Origin: JBEKHT01 sp050012135
GTDB lineage: Bacteria; Chloroflexota; Anaerolineae; Anaerolineales; RBG-16-64-43
Length of the DNA stretch: 64,000 bases
Direction of reading: 5' to 3'
NCBI GenBank assembly: GCA_050012135.1
Contig: JBEKHT010000006.1
Span: forward strand, 1 to 64,000
Shown piece by piece: positions 25,876 through 35,698 of this stretch. Below the pieces are notes generated by a model. That model had not been told where the DNA came from, did no database searches, and saw only the letters and a list, made by a program, of their open reading frames with translations. Numbering within the stretch: the stretch's first letter is position 1; each line of letters begins with the position of its first letter. The position numbers and the translations under genes are program-made.

Positions 25876-26343
25876 ATGAGTGATCAGCCCACATTCCTCA
25901 CGCGTGAGGGCCTGAGGAAGCTTGAAGAAGAGCTGGAGCACCTGCGCACCGTGCGGCGCGCCGAGGTTGCGGAGCGCCTGCACGACGCGATGGAGGGAGG
26001 CGAGCTCATCGAGAACGCGGAGTACGAAAGCGCCAAGAACGAGCAGGCCTTCGTGGAGGGTCGCATCTTGACGTTGGAGGCCATCCTCAGCAACGCGGTC
26101 CTGATCGAGGAGGGGGGGCCAGAAGAGGTCGTGCATGTCGGCAGCACGGTGACCATCCAGGAGGAGAACCAGCCACAGGAAACCTACACCATCGTGGGCG
26201 CAGCCGAGGCCAATCCCAAGCAGGGCCGCATCTCGAACGAGTCTCCCTTGGGACAGGCCCTCCTGGGCCGCAAACCGGGGGACGAGGTGCGGGTCAACGC
26301 GCCGGCGGGAGTCCTGAACTTCCACATTTTGAAGATCCAGTAG
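25876..26343 (+). CDS. greA: transcription elongation factor GreA
   Basis: Binds the RNA polymerase secondary channel and stimulates cleavage of backtracked transcripts. The 155-residue protein has the N-terminal coiled coil with the two acidic tip residues in GGELIENAEYE, and a C-terminal FKBP-like domain (VHVGSTVTIQ to SPLGQALLGRKPGDEV). ATG 25876 is the family start; the open frame extends 11 codons upstream. lysS follows after 90 bases, probably in the same operon, a pairing seen in many bacteria. Confidence 0.96.
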   Translation: MSDQPTFLTREGLRKLEEELEHLRTVRRAEVAERLHDAMEGGELIENAEYESAKNEQAFVEGRILTLEAILSNAVLIEEGGPEEVVHVGSTVTIQEENQPQETYTIVGAAEANPKQGRISNESPLGQALLGRKPGDEVRVNAPAGVLNFHILKIQ

Positions 26344-26433
26344 TCCTCGGACGAGAAAACCCAGCGCGGGGCAAGCCCTTTTGGTTCCATCGGCCGGGGC
26401 TTTCCTATCTACCTGCGCGCGGAGCCAGATGGC

Positions 26434-27939
26434 ATGCGTGAGCTTACTGAACTCGAGAGATCCAGGCTCGCCAAGCTGGAGCAGTTGCGCGCACTTGGAA
26501 TTGAGCCCTACCCACGCAGTGCGCATCGAACGCATTCCACCAGCCAGGCGCGGCGCGCGTTCGCTGAGGCTCCCAAGGAGGCCAAGGTCGAAGCAACCTT
26601 GGTGGGTCGGCTGCGGGCCGTGCGCGACATGGGCAAGACGATTTTCGCCCACCTCGAAGACGGCGAGGGGCGCCTTCAAATCTATCTGCGCAGGGACGAA
26701 CTCGGGACGGGCGCGCTCAAGAACTTCGTCGACCTCTATGATTTGGGGGACTTCATCGAGGCCCGCGGCTACCTGTTCGCCACCCGCACCGGCGAAACCA
26801 CGTTGCACGTGCAAGAAGTTCGTATGCTCGCCAAGTCGATCACGCCGCTCCCGGCCCAAAAAGAGGAAGTGGTCGAGGGCAGGCAAGTTGTGCATTCCGC
26901 TTTCGACAACCCGGAGGCACGCTATCGCCAGCGCTATGCGGACTTGGCGGTCAACGCCGGGGTCCGGGAGATCTTCCGCACCCGCGCCCGAATTGTCACG
27001 GCCGTTCGCAATTTCCTTGATGATCACGGCTTCATCGAAGTCGAGACACCCATCCTGCAGCCGACCTACGGCGGGGCGGCAGCCAAGCCATTTCTCACCC
27101 ACCACAACCAGCTGCACCAGGATCTCTATCTACGGATCTCCTTCGAGCTCTACCTGAAGCGGCTTCTCGTCGGGGGCTATGAGCGCGTATACGAACTGGG
27201 GCGGGACTTCCGAAATGAGGGGGTCTCCTTCAAACACAACCCTGAATTCACCATGCTTGAATTCTACTGGGCCTACGCGGACTATCGGGACGTCATGGAA
27301 CTGACCGAAGAGCTGGTCTCTCAGGTTGCCCGCAAGGTGCTCGGGCGCACTACCCTCAGCTACCAGGGGCAGGCCATCGACCTTGCCCCTCCGTGGACCC
27401 GCCTCGAACTGCGCCAGGCCATCCGCGACGCCTCCGGGATCGATATCGAGGATTGCCCGACCGCCGCATCGCTCGCCGAGGAAATGCGGTCCCGGGGTCA
27501 CCCCCCACAGGAAGGTGCGAGTCGCGGCAAGCTGATCGAAAGCTTGCTGGGCCACACGGTCGAGCCAAAACTGGTCCAGCCGACTTTCGTCTATGACTAT
27601 CCGCGCGACATTTCCCCCCTGGCCAAAAGCAAGCCCGGAGATCCGGCTACCGTGGAACGCTTCGAGGGCTTTGTGGGTGGAATGGAACTCTGCAACGCGT
27701 TCACCGAGCTGAATGATCCCATCGATCAGGAGCTGCGCTTCGCGGAAATGGGACGGACCTATGCCGCCGAGGATGAAGAGCGCAACCCGCTGGATGAGGA
27801 CTATCTGGACGCGCTACGCTACGGGATGCCCCCCAGCGGCGGCTTCGGAATGGGAATCGACCGGCTGACCATGCTGCTGACGGATCAATCCACGATCCGC
27901 GAGGTGGTCCTCTTCCCCCACTTGCGAGCTCGCGACTAA
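26434..27939 (+). CDS. lysS: lysyl-tRNA synthetase, class II
   Basis: Charges tRNA-Lys. The 501-residue protein has an N-terminal OB-fold anticodon domain (about 55-150, RLRAVRDMGKTIFAHLEDG) and a class II catalytic core: motif 1 around GFIEVETPILQP, motif 2 in LGRDFRNEGVSFKHNPEFT, and motif 3 GFGMGIDRLTML near the end. GGAG lies nine bases before ATG 26434. Downstream of greA on the same strand. Confidence 0.96.
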   Translation: MRELTELERSRLAKLEQLRALGIEPYPRSAHRTHSTSQARRAFAEAPKEAKVEATLVGRLRAVRDMGKTIFAHLEDGEGRLQIYLRRDELGTGALKNFVDLYDLGDFIEARGYLFATRTGETTLHVQEVRMLAKSITPLPAQKEEVVEGRQVVHSAFDNPEARYRQRYADLAVNAGVREIFRTRARIVTAVRNFLDDHGFIEVETPILQPTYGGAAAKPFLTHHNQLHQDLYLRISFELYLKRLLVGGYERVYELGRDFRNEGVSFKHNPEFTMLEFYWAYADYRDVMELTEELVSQVARKVLGRTTLSYQGQAIDLAPPWTRLELRQAIRDASGIDIEDCPTAASLAEEMRSRGHPPQEGASRGKLIESLLGHTVEPKLVQPTFVYDYPRDISPLAKSKPGDPATVERFEGFVGGMELCNAFTELNDPIDQELRFAEMGRTYAAEDEERNPLDEDYLDALRYGMPPSGGFGMGIDRLTMLLTDQSTIREVVLFPHLRARD

Positions 27940-28185
27940 TTGCTCTTCCCCAGCCTGGCGGGAATCCGACACCCTCCTACGGCCAGCGGAGACGCAGACC
28001 GCCATTTGCGGGCGAGCCCCCGATGTTTCCTGTGGTCCTGACGGATCCATCCCCTTCGGGCGCACGGCTGTGGGCATTGCCCCCGGCTGGAGGACGGGTT
28101 CGGCGAAGCGGTTCGTTTTGGTAGAATGCGCCTGGCCGGGTTCCAGCAACGCACAATTGGGACCCGGTCGCAAGGGCGGAGTGAC

Positions 28186-29130
28186 GTGGCTGAGCGATGG
28201 CAGGTCTTGATCACCGATCGCCTGGAAGCATTGGCCGTCCAGATACTTGAGCCGTTTGCCCAGGTCGAATGGCGTCCTGGGATTGACGGGGCGCTGTTGC
28301 TTAAGGCGCTGGCCAAGGCCGACGGGCTCATTGTGAGGGGACGTATGCAGGTCACCGCAGACCGGATCGCGGCTGCGCCTCGCCTCAAGGTCATCGGGCG
28401 GGCCGGTGTCGGTCTTGACAATATTGACCTGCCTGCGGCGACCGAGCGCGGCATCATCGTCGTGAATTCTCCGGCCGCAACCACGGTGGCTGTTGCCGAA
28501 CACACCCTCGGGCTGATGTTCGCCCTCGCCCGCCAGATTCCCCGAGCCGACGCGGGATTGCGTCGAGGAAGATGGCTCAAAGAGAAGATCCGCGGGATTG
28601 AGCTGCAGGGCAAGTCTCTCGGCCTGGTTGGCCTGGGCCGCATCGGGTTGGCCGTGGCACAGCGAGCCAGCGCGCTGGGCATGCGCTGCCTTGGTTACGA
28701 TCCCCTCTACCCGAGCCTTTCGCCGCCTCCCGGTGAGGTGGAGCTGGTTGCCCTCGAGACGCTTCTGGGGCAGGCGGATTTCGTCAGCCTCCATGTTCCC
28801 CTTTCGGCCCAGACGCGCGGAATGCTCGACGCGGCCCGTCTCAAGCTGATGAAGCCGGAGGCATTTCTGATTTGCACCGCGCGGGGCGGCCTGATCGATG
28901 AGCGCGCCTTGCTCACCGCCCTCAACTCGGGGAAGCTTGCGGGGGCGGGCCTCGACGTGTTCGCCGAAGAACCCCCGGGCCGGGATCCCCTTTTGTCGCA
29001 TGAGCTTGTGGTAGCGACCCCCCATGTCGCCGGCCAGACGATCGAGTCTCAGGAGAGAGCGGCCCGAGATGTGGCCGAAGAGGTCCTGGCTGTCTTGCGA
29101 GGGCAGAACCCACGCTGGAGAGCCAATTGA
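28186..29130 (+). CDS. D-3-phosphoglycerate dehydrogenase-like D-2-hydroxyacid dehydrogenase
   Basis: Probably an NAD-dependent oxidoreductase acting on 3-phosphoglycerate (serine synthesis) or another 2-hydroxyacid. The 314-residue protein has the NAD fold with GLVGLGRIG (146-154), RAGVGLDNID before it, the catalytic Arg in CTARGGLID, a Glu in FAEEPPG and His in TPHVAGQT. There is no C-terminal ACT domain, so it is the short unregulated form. GTG 28186 is chosen over ATG 28126 because GGAG lies four bases upstream and ATG 28126 overlaps a likely -10 box (TAGAAT, 28122-28127). Confidence 0.85.
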   Translation: MAERWQVLITDRLEALAVQILEPFAQVEWRPGIDGALLLKALAKADGLIVRGRMQVTADRIAAAPRLKVIGRAGVGLDNIDLPAATERGIIVVNSPAATTVAVAEHTLGLMFALARQIPRADAGLRRGRWLKEKIRGIELQGKSLGLVGLGRIGLAVAQRASALGMRCLGYDPLYPSLSPPPGEVELVALETLLGQADFVSLHVPLSAQTRGMLDAARLKLMKPEAFLICTARGGLIDERALLTALNSGKLAGAGLDVFAEEPPGRDPLLSHELVVATPHVAGQTIESQERAARDVAEEVLAVLRGQNPRWRAN

Positions 29131-29153
29131 ACATCCCCGCACAGGGAGGGAGA

Positions 29154-30656
29154 ATGGCAAGGGCATTGAATCAATTGCGAGAACAGATGGCCGAAGTGGC
29201 CGATCTGCAGGCGGCCTCCGCGCTGCTGGACTGGGATCACCAGACCTATATGCCGCCCGGGGCCGCGGAGGCCCGAGCTCAGCAGATGGCAACTATCGAC
29301 CGGCTTGCTCACCAGCAGCTTACCTCCGACTCCATCGGAGAGCTCTTGCAGACGGCGCAATCCGAAGTGGAAGGACTGGACCTGGATTCGAACGAGGCCC
29401 GTCTGGTGAAGGTGACTCAACGCGACTTTGACCGGGAGAGGCGGATCCCCTCGCGCTGGGTTTCGGAATTCTCGCAAGCCACCGCTCTAGCGCATCAAAT
29501 CTGGCAAGAGGCCCGGGGGACTTCCGACTTCAGCAAGTTTGAGCCCAGCCTGGAGAGGATTGTCGGGTTGCGCCAGGAGTACGCCAGCTTCTTCGAGCCG
29601 TACGAGTCGATTTACGACCCCCTGTTTGAGGCTTTTGAGCCGGGGATGAAAACCGCGCAGATCCGGGCCGTTTTCGCGGAGCTGCGGCCCGCCCTCGTAG
29701 ACTTGGTGCAAAGAATTGCCGAACGAGCAGATCGGGTCGATGATTCATTCCTGCACGGCAAGTTCGAGGACGCCCCTCAGTGGGAATTCGGACTCGAGGT
29801 CTTGCAGCGCATGGGCTACGACTTTCAACGCGGACGCCAGGACCGGTCGGCTCATCCCTTCACCACCTCCTTCTCCAACGACGATGTGCGCATCACGACC
29901 CGCGTGGAGGGGGAGCTCCTTACCTCAGCGCTGTTCAGCAGCATTCACGAAGGCGGGCATGCGCTCTACGAGCAAGGTGTCGATCCCCAGTTGCAGCGCT
30001 CCCCCCTAGCCGGCGGCGCCTCCCTGAGCCTTCATGAGTCGCAGTCTCGTCTTTGGGAGAACCTGGTGGGGCGTAGCCGGCCCTTCTGGAGGTTCTTCTT
30101 CCCCGAACTGAAGGAGCGCTTTGGGCAGCTGCGCAACGTCTCCCTGGAGGATTTCTACCGCGCCGTCAACCGGGTGAGGCCTTCGCTGATCCGAGTCGAC
30201 GCGGATGAGGTTACCTACAATCTCCATATCATGGTGCGCTTCGAGCTGGAGCAGGAGCTGCTGGAGGGGAGGGTGCGGGTGAAGGACCTTCCGCCTGCCT
30301 GGAACCAAAAGATGAACGAGTATCTGGGGATTGTCCCCCCCAATGATGCCCAAGGAATCCTCCAGGATGTGCATTGGTCCGGAGGCGCGATTGGCTACTT
30401 TCCCACCTACACCCTGGGGAACTTGATCTCCGTGGAGTTCTACCAAAGTGCCTTGCGGGATTGCCCTCAGATCTGGGCGGAGATGGAGCAGGGCAGGTTT
30501 GATTCATTGCTTGACTGGCTGCGCCAGCACGTGCACATCTTTGGCCGCAAGTTCGAGCCGCTAGAACTCCTCCGGCGCGCAACCGGCCAGGAATTGAGCC
30601 CCCAGCCCTATCTGAGTTACCTGCACGAGAAGTTCACCGAGATCTACCAACTTTAA
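29154..30656 (+). CDS. M32 family metallocarboxypeptidase (Taq-like)
   Basis: A zinc carboxypeptidase that trims C-terminal residues from peptides in the cytoplasm. The 500-residue, largely helical protein has the HEGGH zinc motif at 265-269 and HESQSRLWEN downstream with the third metal-ligand Glu. ALLDWDHQTYMPPG at the start and the FSNDDVRITTR segment are also family signatures. GGGAGGG lies just before ATG 29154. It begins 23 bases after the dehydrogenase gene, probably in the same operon, though no metabolic link is obvious. Confidence 0.93.
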   Translation: MARALNQLREQMAEVADLQAASALLDWDHQTYMPPGAAEARAQQMATIDRLAHQQLTSDSIGELLQTAQSEVEGLDLDSNEARLVKVTQRDFDRERRIPSRWVSEFSQATALAHQIWQEARGTSDFSKFEPSLERIVGLRQEYASFFEPYESIYDPLFEAFEPGMKTAQIRAVFAELRPALVDLVQRIAERADRVDDSFLHGKFEDAPQWEFGLEVLQRMGYDFQRGRQDRSAHPFTTSFSNDDVRITTRVEGELLTSALFSSIHEGGHALYEQGVDPQLQRSPLAGGASLSLHESQSRLWENLVGRSRPFWRFFFPELKERFGQLRNVSLEDFYRAVNRVRPSLIRVDADEVTYNLHIMVRFELEQELLEGRVRVKDLPPAWNQKMNEYLGIVPPNDAQGILQDVHWSGGAIGYFPTYTLGNLISVEFYQSALRDCPQIWAEMEQGRFDSLLDWLRQHVHIFGRKFEPLELLRRATGQELSPQPYLSYLHEKFTEIYQL

Positions 30657-30735
30657 CTCTCGCCGGAGCCCGGGAACTGCCGAGCCGCCTCATGAGCCAG
30701 CCAATAGGACTCGGCCTCCCCAGGCGGAATCGACC

Positions 30736-31902
30736 TCAGCCGGACCTAATGATTCCTCTTGCCTCGAGTTCCTCCAACTCTTCAGGGCTGGATCCCAGCT
30801 GGCCGAGGAGCTCCCGCGTCTGAGCCCCCAGGGCAGGGGGATCTCCGAGCCGAGGCAAGCCCTCGAGATGCAGGGGAGAACCCAACGCCGCCCTGTTCTC
30901 CCGGGATGGCTCGCCCGGCGGGATCACCAGCCCGCGGGAGACCACCTGAGGATGCGCTGCCATCTGGGGAATTGAGAGGACCGGCTCGAGGCAGGCGTCC
31001 TGCTCGCCCAGGACGCGAAACCACTCCGTTTGCGAGCGGGTAGCGAACAGCTCCGCCACCAAGGGGATCGCCTCGTAGTCAAACTGGCGGCCCAGGAGCT
31101 CGGGGTGACCGCTCGCTTCGCAAAAGGCGGACCAGAAGGGCGGTTCGAGCGCCCCGAGCGCAAGATACCCTCCGTCGGAAGTGCGGTAGACGTTGTAGCA
31201 AGGCAGGCCTCCCGCCAGCGGCATTCGCCCTCGCTCCGGAGCGGGACCACCGCGCAGGTAGCCTGAGGTAGCCATGGGCATCGCCCATGAGACTACCGCA
31301 TCCAGCAGGGCGACATCCAGGTACTCTCCTCGTCCCGTGCGCTCGCGCCGCAGGAGTGCGGCCAGAATCGCGATCGCCGCCAGCATTCCTCCAGCCAGGT
31401 CGGCGATTTGGGCGCTGGGTGGAATCGGCGGACCACCCGCCGAGCCGTTGAGCCCGAGCAAGCCTCCCGCGGCAATGTAGTTTAGGTCGTGTCCGGCGCG
31501 TTGCGAGTAGGGGCCCTGCTGCCCGTAGCCCGAAAGCGAGCAGTAGATCAACCGCGGGTTCGAAGACCGAAGGTCATCGTAGCCGATTTCCCAATGGCCC
31601 ACCCGACCAGGACGAAAGCCTTCCAAGAACACGTCTGCCGTCTGCACCAGTTCGAGAAGAAGCTGACGCCCGCGCGGGTTGCGGTAGTTCAGGGCGACAC
31701 TCTTTTTCCCCCGATTGACCGAGGCAAAGAGCGCGTCCCCTCCAATCTCAGGAGGCAGGTAGCGCGAGTAATCGCCAATGCGGGGTGTCTCGACCTTGAT
31801 TACCTCCGCGCCCAAGTGCGCGAGGAGCAAGCTGCAGTACGGCCCCGGCAGCAGCCGAGTGAGATCCAATACGCGGATGTCGCTGAGAGGCGTCTGGCTC
31901 AT
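30736..31902 (-). CDS. alpha-methylacyl-CoA racemase / CaiB family protein
   Basis: A class III CoA-transferase fold protein of 388 residues. The segment SGYGQQGPYSQRAGHDLNYI matches the AMACR subfamily, where His and Asp of GHD (H138, D139) are the acid/base pair, so racemisation of 2-methylacyl-CoA esters is likelier than CoA transfer. NRGKKSVALNY and the N-terminal LDLTRLLPGPYCSLLLAHL bind CoA in this family. ATG 31902 has GAGGAGGAAG upstream, and an extended -10 (TGATAGGAT, 31946-31938) precedes it. No fatty-acid genes are adjacent, so the substrate is unknown. Confidence 0.82.
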   Translation of the reverse strand: MSQTPLSDIRVLDLTRLLPGPYCSLLLAHLGAEVIKVETPRIGDYSRYLPPEIGGDALFASVNRGKKSVALNYRNPRGRQLLLELVQTADVFLEGFRPGRVGHWEIGYDDLRSSNPRLIYCSLSGYGQQGPYSQRAGHDLNYIAAGGLLGLNGSAGGPPIPPSAQIADLAGGMLAAIAILAALLRRERTGRGEYLDVALLDAVVSWAMPMATSGYLRGGPAPERGRMPLAGGLPCYNVYRTSDGGYLALGALEPPFWSAFCEASGHPELLGRQFDYEAIPLVAELFATRSQTEWFRVLGEQDACLEPVLSIPQMAAHPQVVSRGLVIPPGEPSRENRAALGSPLHLEGLPRLGDPPALGAQTRELLGQLGSSPEELEELEARGIIRSG

Positions 31903-31946
31903 TGCTTCCTCCTCCACAATCCTGGCCTTCAGGAGGCATCCTATCA

Positions 31947-32671
31947 CAGCCCCGGGAGGGCTTGCCCGCCGATCGTCTGTACGGGGAGGCTGGGCCCTCT
32001 CACCCTGCCGATGGGAAAATGGGGCCAACCGCGGAGGTCATCCTCAAGTCAACCGGGAGGGCCGCAACGGCGGCCCGGGCGGAACAGGCTGGCCGGCGGC
32101 GTTTTTCCTTGGAAGGCATGCCTTGGGCTCAAACGGGATGGCCTGCGCATGTCGGCCGCGCTCGGGGCGAACAACCGGTGAACCTTCCCCACCCCAAGCC
32201 CGAGGGGGCCTCTGCCCTGAGACGAGAGGCTCGGGATCCCACGCTCGGGGCCTACCTCGAGATCCGTGCCAGCGGGCCAGCCTTTCCGCGAGGGCTTGCT
32301 GCCGCGAAGGCCCGATTGAAGCCCACGTCAAGTTCCGCTGGCCTTGAGGGAATCCGGGTTGATCCAGTAGACTCCACGGTTGGTGCGAAGGGACAATCCC
32401 CCGGCGGGCAACCCGCTCCCGCGGACAGCGGGGATTCCGGATCAGCCAAGCTCCCCCAGACCATCCCAGGGCAGTAGCCGGCCAGGACGAGGAGCAACGG
32501 GTGGGGGCAGAGGGTTGGTCCCGATCTCCGGGGCATCCGGGATCTTGAGACGATAATTGCTCGGAATCCCATGGGCTGCCAGCCGTGCCGCCGCAGGAAA
32601 GATCCGAAGCGCGACGGTCACAAGGGCGGGGGATCCATTCTCGGGCCACAGGCGCCCTGCCTGGGAGGACC
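31947..32671. other. gene-poor interval before the mannosidase
   Basis: Frames here are low-complexity Arg/Pro/Gly products. No RNA gene, repeat family or strong promoter was found. A GATAAT at 32552-32557 lacks a -35 partner. Confidence 0.5.
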
Positions 32672-35653
32672 ATGGCTACGCTCCATCTTGTCTCTCACAC
32701 ACATTGGGATCGAGAATGGTACCTGACCTTCCAGCAGTTTCGGCTCAAGTTGGTCCACCTTGTGGATGGGCTGCTGGATCTCTTTCAGAAGGACCCGGAC
32801 TACCGCTATTTCATGCTGGATGGACAGACGATTACGCTTGAGGATTACCTGCAGGTTCGGCCGGAGCGCCGGGGCGAACTCACGGATCTCATTCGCAGCG
32901 GTCGCCTCTTGACCGGCCCATGGTATGTCCTGCCCGATGAGTTCTTGGTGAGCCCGGAGGCGATCGTCCGCAACCTGTTGGAGGGGGAGCGTACGGCTCG
33001 GGCCCTGGGGCCCAAGATGGAAGTTGGTTACCTGCCCGATACCTTTGGCCATATTGGTCAGATGCCTCAGATCCTGCTCGGATTCGGAGTCCGCACGGCC
33101 TGCGTGCAAAGGGGGCTGGCGGACGAACCCTGTGAACTCTGGTGGGAGGCAGCGGGAGGGGCCCGGGTCTTCACTGCCTACTTGCGGGACGGCTACGGGA
33201 ATGGCGCCGCCTTGTCCCTGGATGACCCCGAGCGCTTTGAGGCGGAGGTCCACGACCTGCAGGATTCATTGCAGCCTCATTCCGCCGGGTCGCATCTCCT
33301 GCTCATGTTGGGAACCGACCACATGGAACCCCCCCCGCATACTTCGGAGGCCGTGGCCTCGTTTCGTTCAAGGCGGAGCGGGGAAGTCTTGGTTCACTCC
33401 TGCTTGCCCAGTTACCTCGCCGCTATCCAGGGCGACCTCGCTCGTCGGGGAGTGCAAATCCCAATCGTGAGAGGCGAACTCCGCGAGTCAAAGCGCCATC
33501 ACCTGCTTCCCGGCGTCCTGTCGGCGCGGATATGGATCAAGCAACGAAACGAGACCTGCCAGATGCTGCTCGAGAAGTGGGCAGAACCCTGGAGCGCCTG
33601 CGCCCAATGGGCCGCGGCCTGCCTCCCTGCCCCGGGACCGGGGCTGGTCCGGCCCGCCCAGGTTCTGCACGAGGCCTGGCGCCTTCTGCTGGAGTGTCAG
33701 CCTCATGACTCCATCTGCGGCACTTCGATTGACCAGGTTCATCGAGAAATGAAACCCCGCTTCGATCAAGTGGAACAAATCGCTGAGGAGCTGGCAAGGC
33801 AGAGCCTGCAAGAGATTGCTGGGTGGGTCGACACGGCGAACCCCCCCAGGCTGGACCCCCGCGCCGCGAACCCGGCGAGCGCTGTCGTCGTCTTCAACCC
33901 AACCTCCGGCTCGGGCACCGGGGAGATCCAAGTGGAGATCATCCGACCGGAGGGACTTGGGCCGTTCGACCTGGTCGACCCAGAGGGTCAGCCGGTCCCC
34001 TTTCAAGGGGCCGAGGGGTCGGATCGGGCACTCATTGCCATGACCCTGGACCGGGAGGGATTGCGCAATGCCCTCCGCATGATTCCCGATGGTCGGATTG
34101 GTCCGATGGTGCTGCGCCGTGTCCGTTTCGAAGAGAGGGGGGCTGAGCTTCACGTCAAGGCGACTTTGGAGGAAACGGGGCAGCCCGACCTCACGGCTTG
34201 GCGCGAGGGTCAGCGCAGGCTCACTGAATATCTGCAGCGACAGGACCTCAGAACCTTTGTGGTCGAAGCTCGATCTGCCTCTGCCACCCGGGTGACCTTC
34301 CTGGCCGAGGGGGTTCCCGGATTTGGGTACAAGGCGTTTTGGGTGCAGCCGAAACAGGAAGATAGACCGCGGCCTCATTCCGGTCCCGCTCGTCCGCTAA
34401 TCGGGATGGCCTTGCCTGCAATGCAACGGCTTCTTCGGATTCCTGGGGTCGGACGGATCCTCTCCGCCTCCCGCGGGCCGGTCCCTTCGAGAACCAGGTC
34501 GCAGAAGCCACCCTTCCGCGTGGAGAATGAATACCTGCGGGTCGAAGCCTCCACTCGAGACGGAACTTTCACCGTGACAGACAAGCGGATCGGGGTGGAG
34601 TACGGGGGCCTGAACCGTTTCGTGGATGGCGGCGACTGCGGCGATCTGTACGACTATTGCCCTCCGCCCCGTGACCTTCAGTGCGCCCGGAGCCGGTTCA
34701 AGTCCGCGTGGGTGGAGCGAGGAGCCGTAACCCAAACGGTCCACTTATCGCTGGATCTGTCCGTCCCGATCTCCCTGAGGGAAGACCGGAGCGGGCGCAG
34801 TCGCAAGATGACTTCCCTGGGAATCGAGGTGGAAGCGAAGTTGACCCGCGGTGTCCGCCGGGTGGATTTTCAGATCGAGGTGAACAATACCGCCTGCGAT
34901 CATCGCCTCCGGGTCCACTTCCCTGCGCCTCTGAAGGCCCAGAGCGTGTTCTGCGACGGTCACTTCGAGGTCGTGGAACGCCCCCTGGAGCTGGTGCCCA
35001 GCGATGAGTCTTGGGTGGAGCCCCCCCGGCCCGAGAAGCCGCAACGAGCTTGGACGGACATCAGCAACGGTGGCTTTGGACTCCTGCTCGCCAATCGGGG
35101 TCTCCCGGAAATCGAAGCGCGGCCTGGCCGAGACGGCAATACGGAGCTCGCGCTGACCCTGCTTCGTTGTGTCGGCTGGATGTCGCGTGACGACTTGAGC
35201 ACCCGCAAGGGGCAGGCGGGTCCGAGTCTCGCCGTCCCTGAGGCCCAGCTATTGGGTCCCCACGGATTCGAGTATTCGCTTATTCCCCATGAGGGATCTT
35301 GGCAGGCAGCATTTCCGGAGGCCGGTGCCTTTGCGGCCGGCTTGCGGGCTACCTGCACTCCCATTCACCCCGGATCCCTGCCGTGCACGGCCAGCCTCAT
35401 CCAGGTGGACGACCCTGCCTTCGTGGTGAGCGCCATCAAGCCCCCCGCGCAGGGCGAAGGCCTGGTGATCCGTGGATACAATATCGGCACGACGCCTCGC
35501 CTCGTTCGCCTCTCCTTGGGGTTCGCCTTCCACCACTGCTGGCGGAGCCGCTTGGACGAGAGCCGGGTTCAAGAGCTGGCGAAAGCCACGGATCGTTCGG
35601 TGGCTTTCGAAGCGGCCTCGCACGAGATTGTGACCTTGATCTTCAGCGACTAG
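32672..35653 (+). CDS. GH38 family alpha-mannosidase
   Basis: Hydrolyses alpha-mannosides with retention. The 993-residue protein has the N-terminal catalytic domain with HTHWDREWY (H9-Y17 region, zinc ligands His and Asp) and GYLPDTFGHIGQMPQI, whose D123 is the expected nucleophile and zinc ligand. A helical middle (CQPHDSICGTSIDQVHREM) and C-terminal beta domains follow. There is no signal peptide, so it should be cytoplasmic and act on imported or recycled mannosides. ATG 32672 has GGGAGG upstream. No sugar transporter or regulator lies next to it. An Arg/Pro-rich region (about 595-640) is a likely linker. Confidence 0.93.
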   Translation: MATLHLVSHTHWDREWYLTFQQFRLKLVHLVDGLLDLFQKDPDYRYFMLDGQTITLEDYLQVRPERRGELTDLIRSGRLLTGPWYVLPDEFLVSPEAIVRNLLEGERTARALGPKMEVGYLPDTFGHIGQMPQILLGFGVRTACVQRGLADEPCELWWEAAGGARVFTAYLRDGYGNGAALSLDDPERFEAEVHDLQDSLQPHSAGSHLLLMLGTDHMEPPPHTSEAVASFRSRRSGEVLVHSCLPSYLAAIQGDLARRGVQIPIVRGELRESKRHHLLPGVLSARIWIKQRNETCQMLLEKWAEPWSACAQWAAACLPAPGPGLVRPAQVLHEAWRLLLECQPHDSICGTSIDQVHREMKPRFDQVEQIAEELARQSLQEIAGWVDTANPPRLDPRAANPASAVVVFNPTSGSGTGEIQVEIIRPEGLGPFDLVDPEGQPVPFQGAEGSDRALIAMTLDREGLRNALRMIPDGRIGPMVLRRVRFEERGAELHVKATLEETGQPDLTAWREGQRRLTEYLQRQDLRTFVVEARSASATRVTFLAEGVPGFGYKAFWVQPKQEDRPRPHSGPARPLIGMALPAMQRLLRIPGVGRILSASRGPVPSRTRSQKPPFRVENEYLRVEASTRDGTFTVTDKRIGVEYGGLNRFVDGGDCGDLYDYCPPPRDLQCARSRFKSAWVERGAVTQTVHLSLDLSVPISLREDRSGRSRKMTSLGIEVEAKLTRGVRRVDFQIEVNNTACDHRLRVHFPAPLKAQSVFCDGHFEVVERPLELVPSDESWVEPPRPEKPQRAWTDISNGGFGLLLANRGLPEIEARPGRDGNTELALTLLRCVGWMSRDDLSTRKGQAGPSLAVPEAQLLGPHGFEYSLIPHEGSWQAAFPEAGAFAAGLRATCTPIHPGSLPCTASLIQVDDPAFVVSAIKPPAQGEGLVIRGYNIGTTPRLVRLSLGFAFHHCWRSRLDESRVQELAKATDRSVAFEAASHEIVTLIFSD

Positions 35654-35658
35654 CTCGT

Positions 35659-35689
35659 CCGCGGGACCCGTGCCCCAAAGCCCCCGCGG
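35659..35689. terminator. possible bidirectional terminator between convergent genes
   Basis: CCGCGGG (35659-35665) can pair with CCCGCGG (35683-35689). It lies in the 45-base gap between two convergent genes and is followed on the plus side by GGTTTCG. The T run is weak. Confidence 0.35.
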
Positions 35690-35698
35690 GGTTTCGAC

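Noticed and set aside
26365..26390. Terminator between greA and lysS (GGGC-AA-GCCC-TTTT)
   Set aside because: The two-base loop cannot form a stable hairpin as written. More likely greA and lysS are co-transcribed.
32044..32673. A 209-residue frame upstream of the mannosidase
   Set aside because: Low-complexity Arg/Pro/Ser composition and overlap with other equally poor frames. No start signals.
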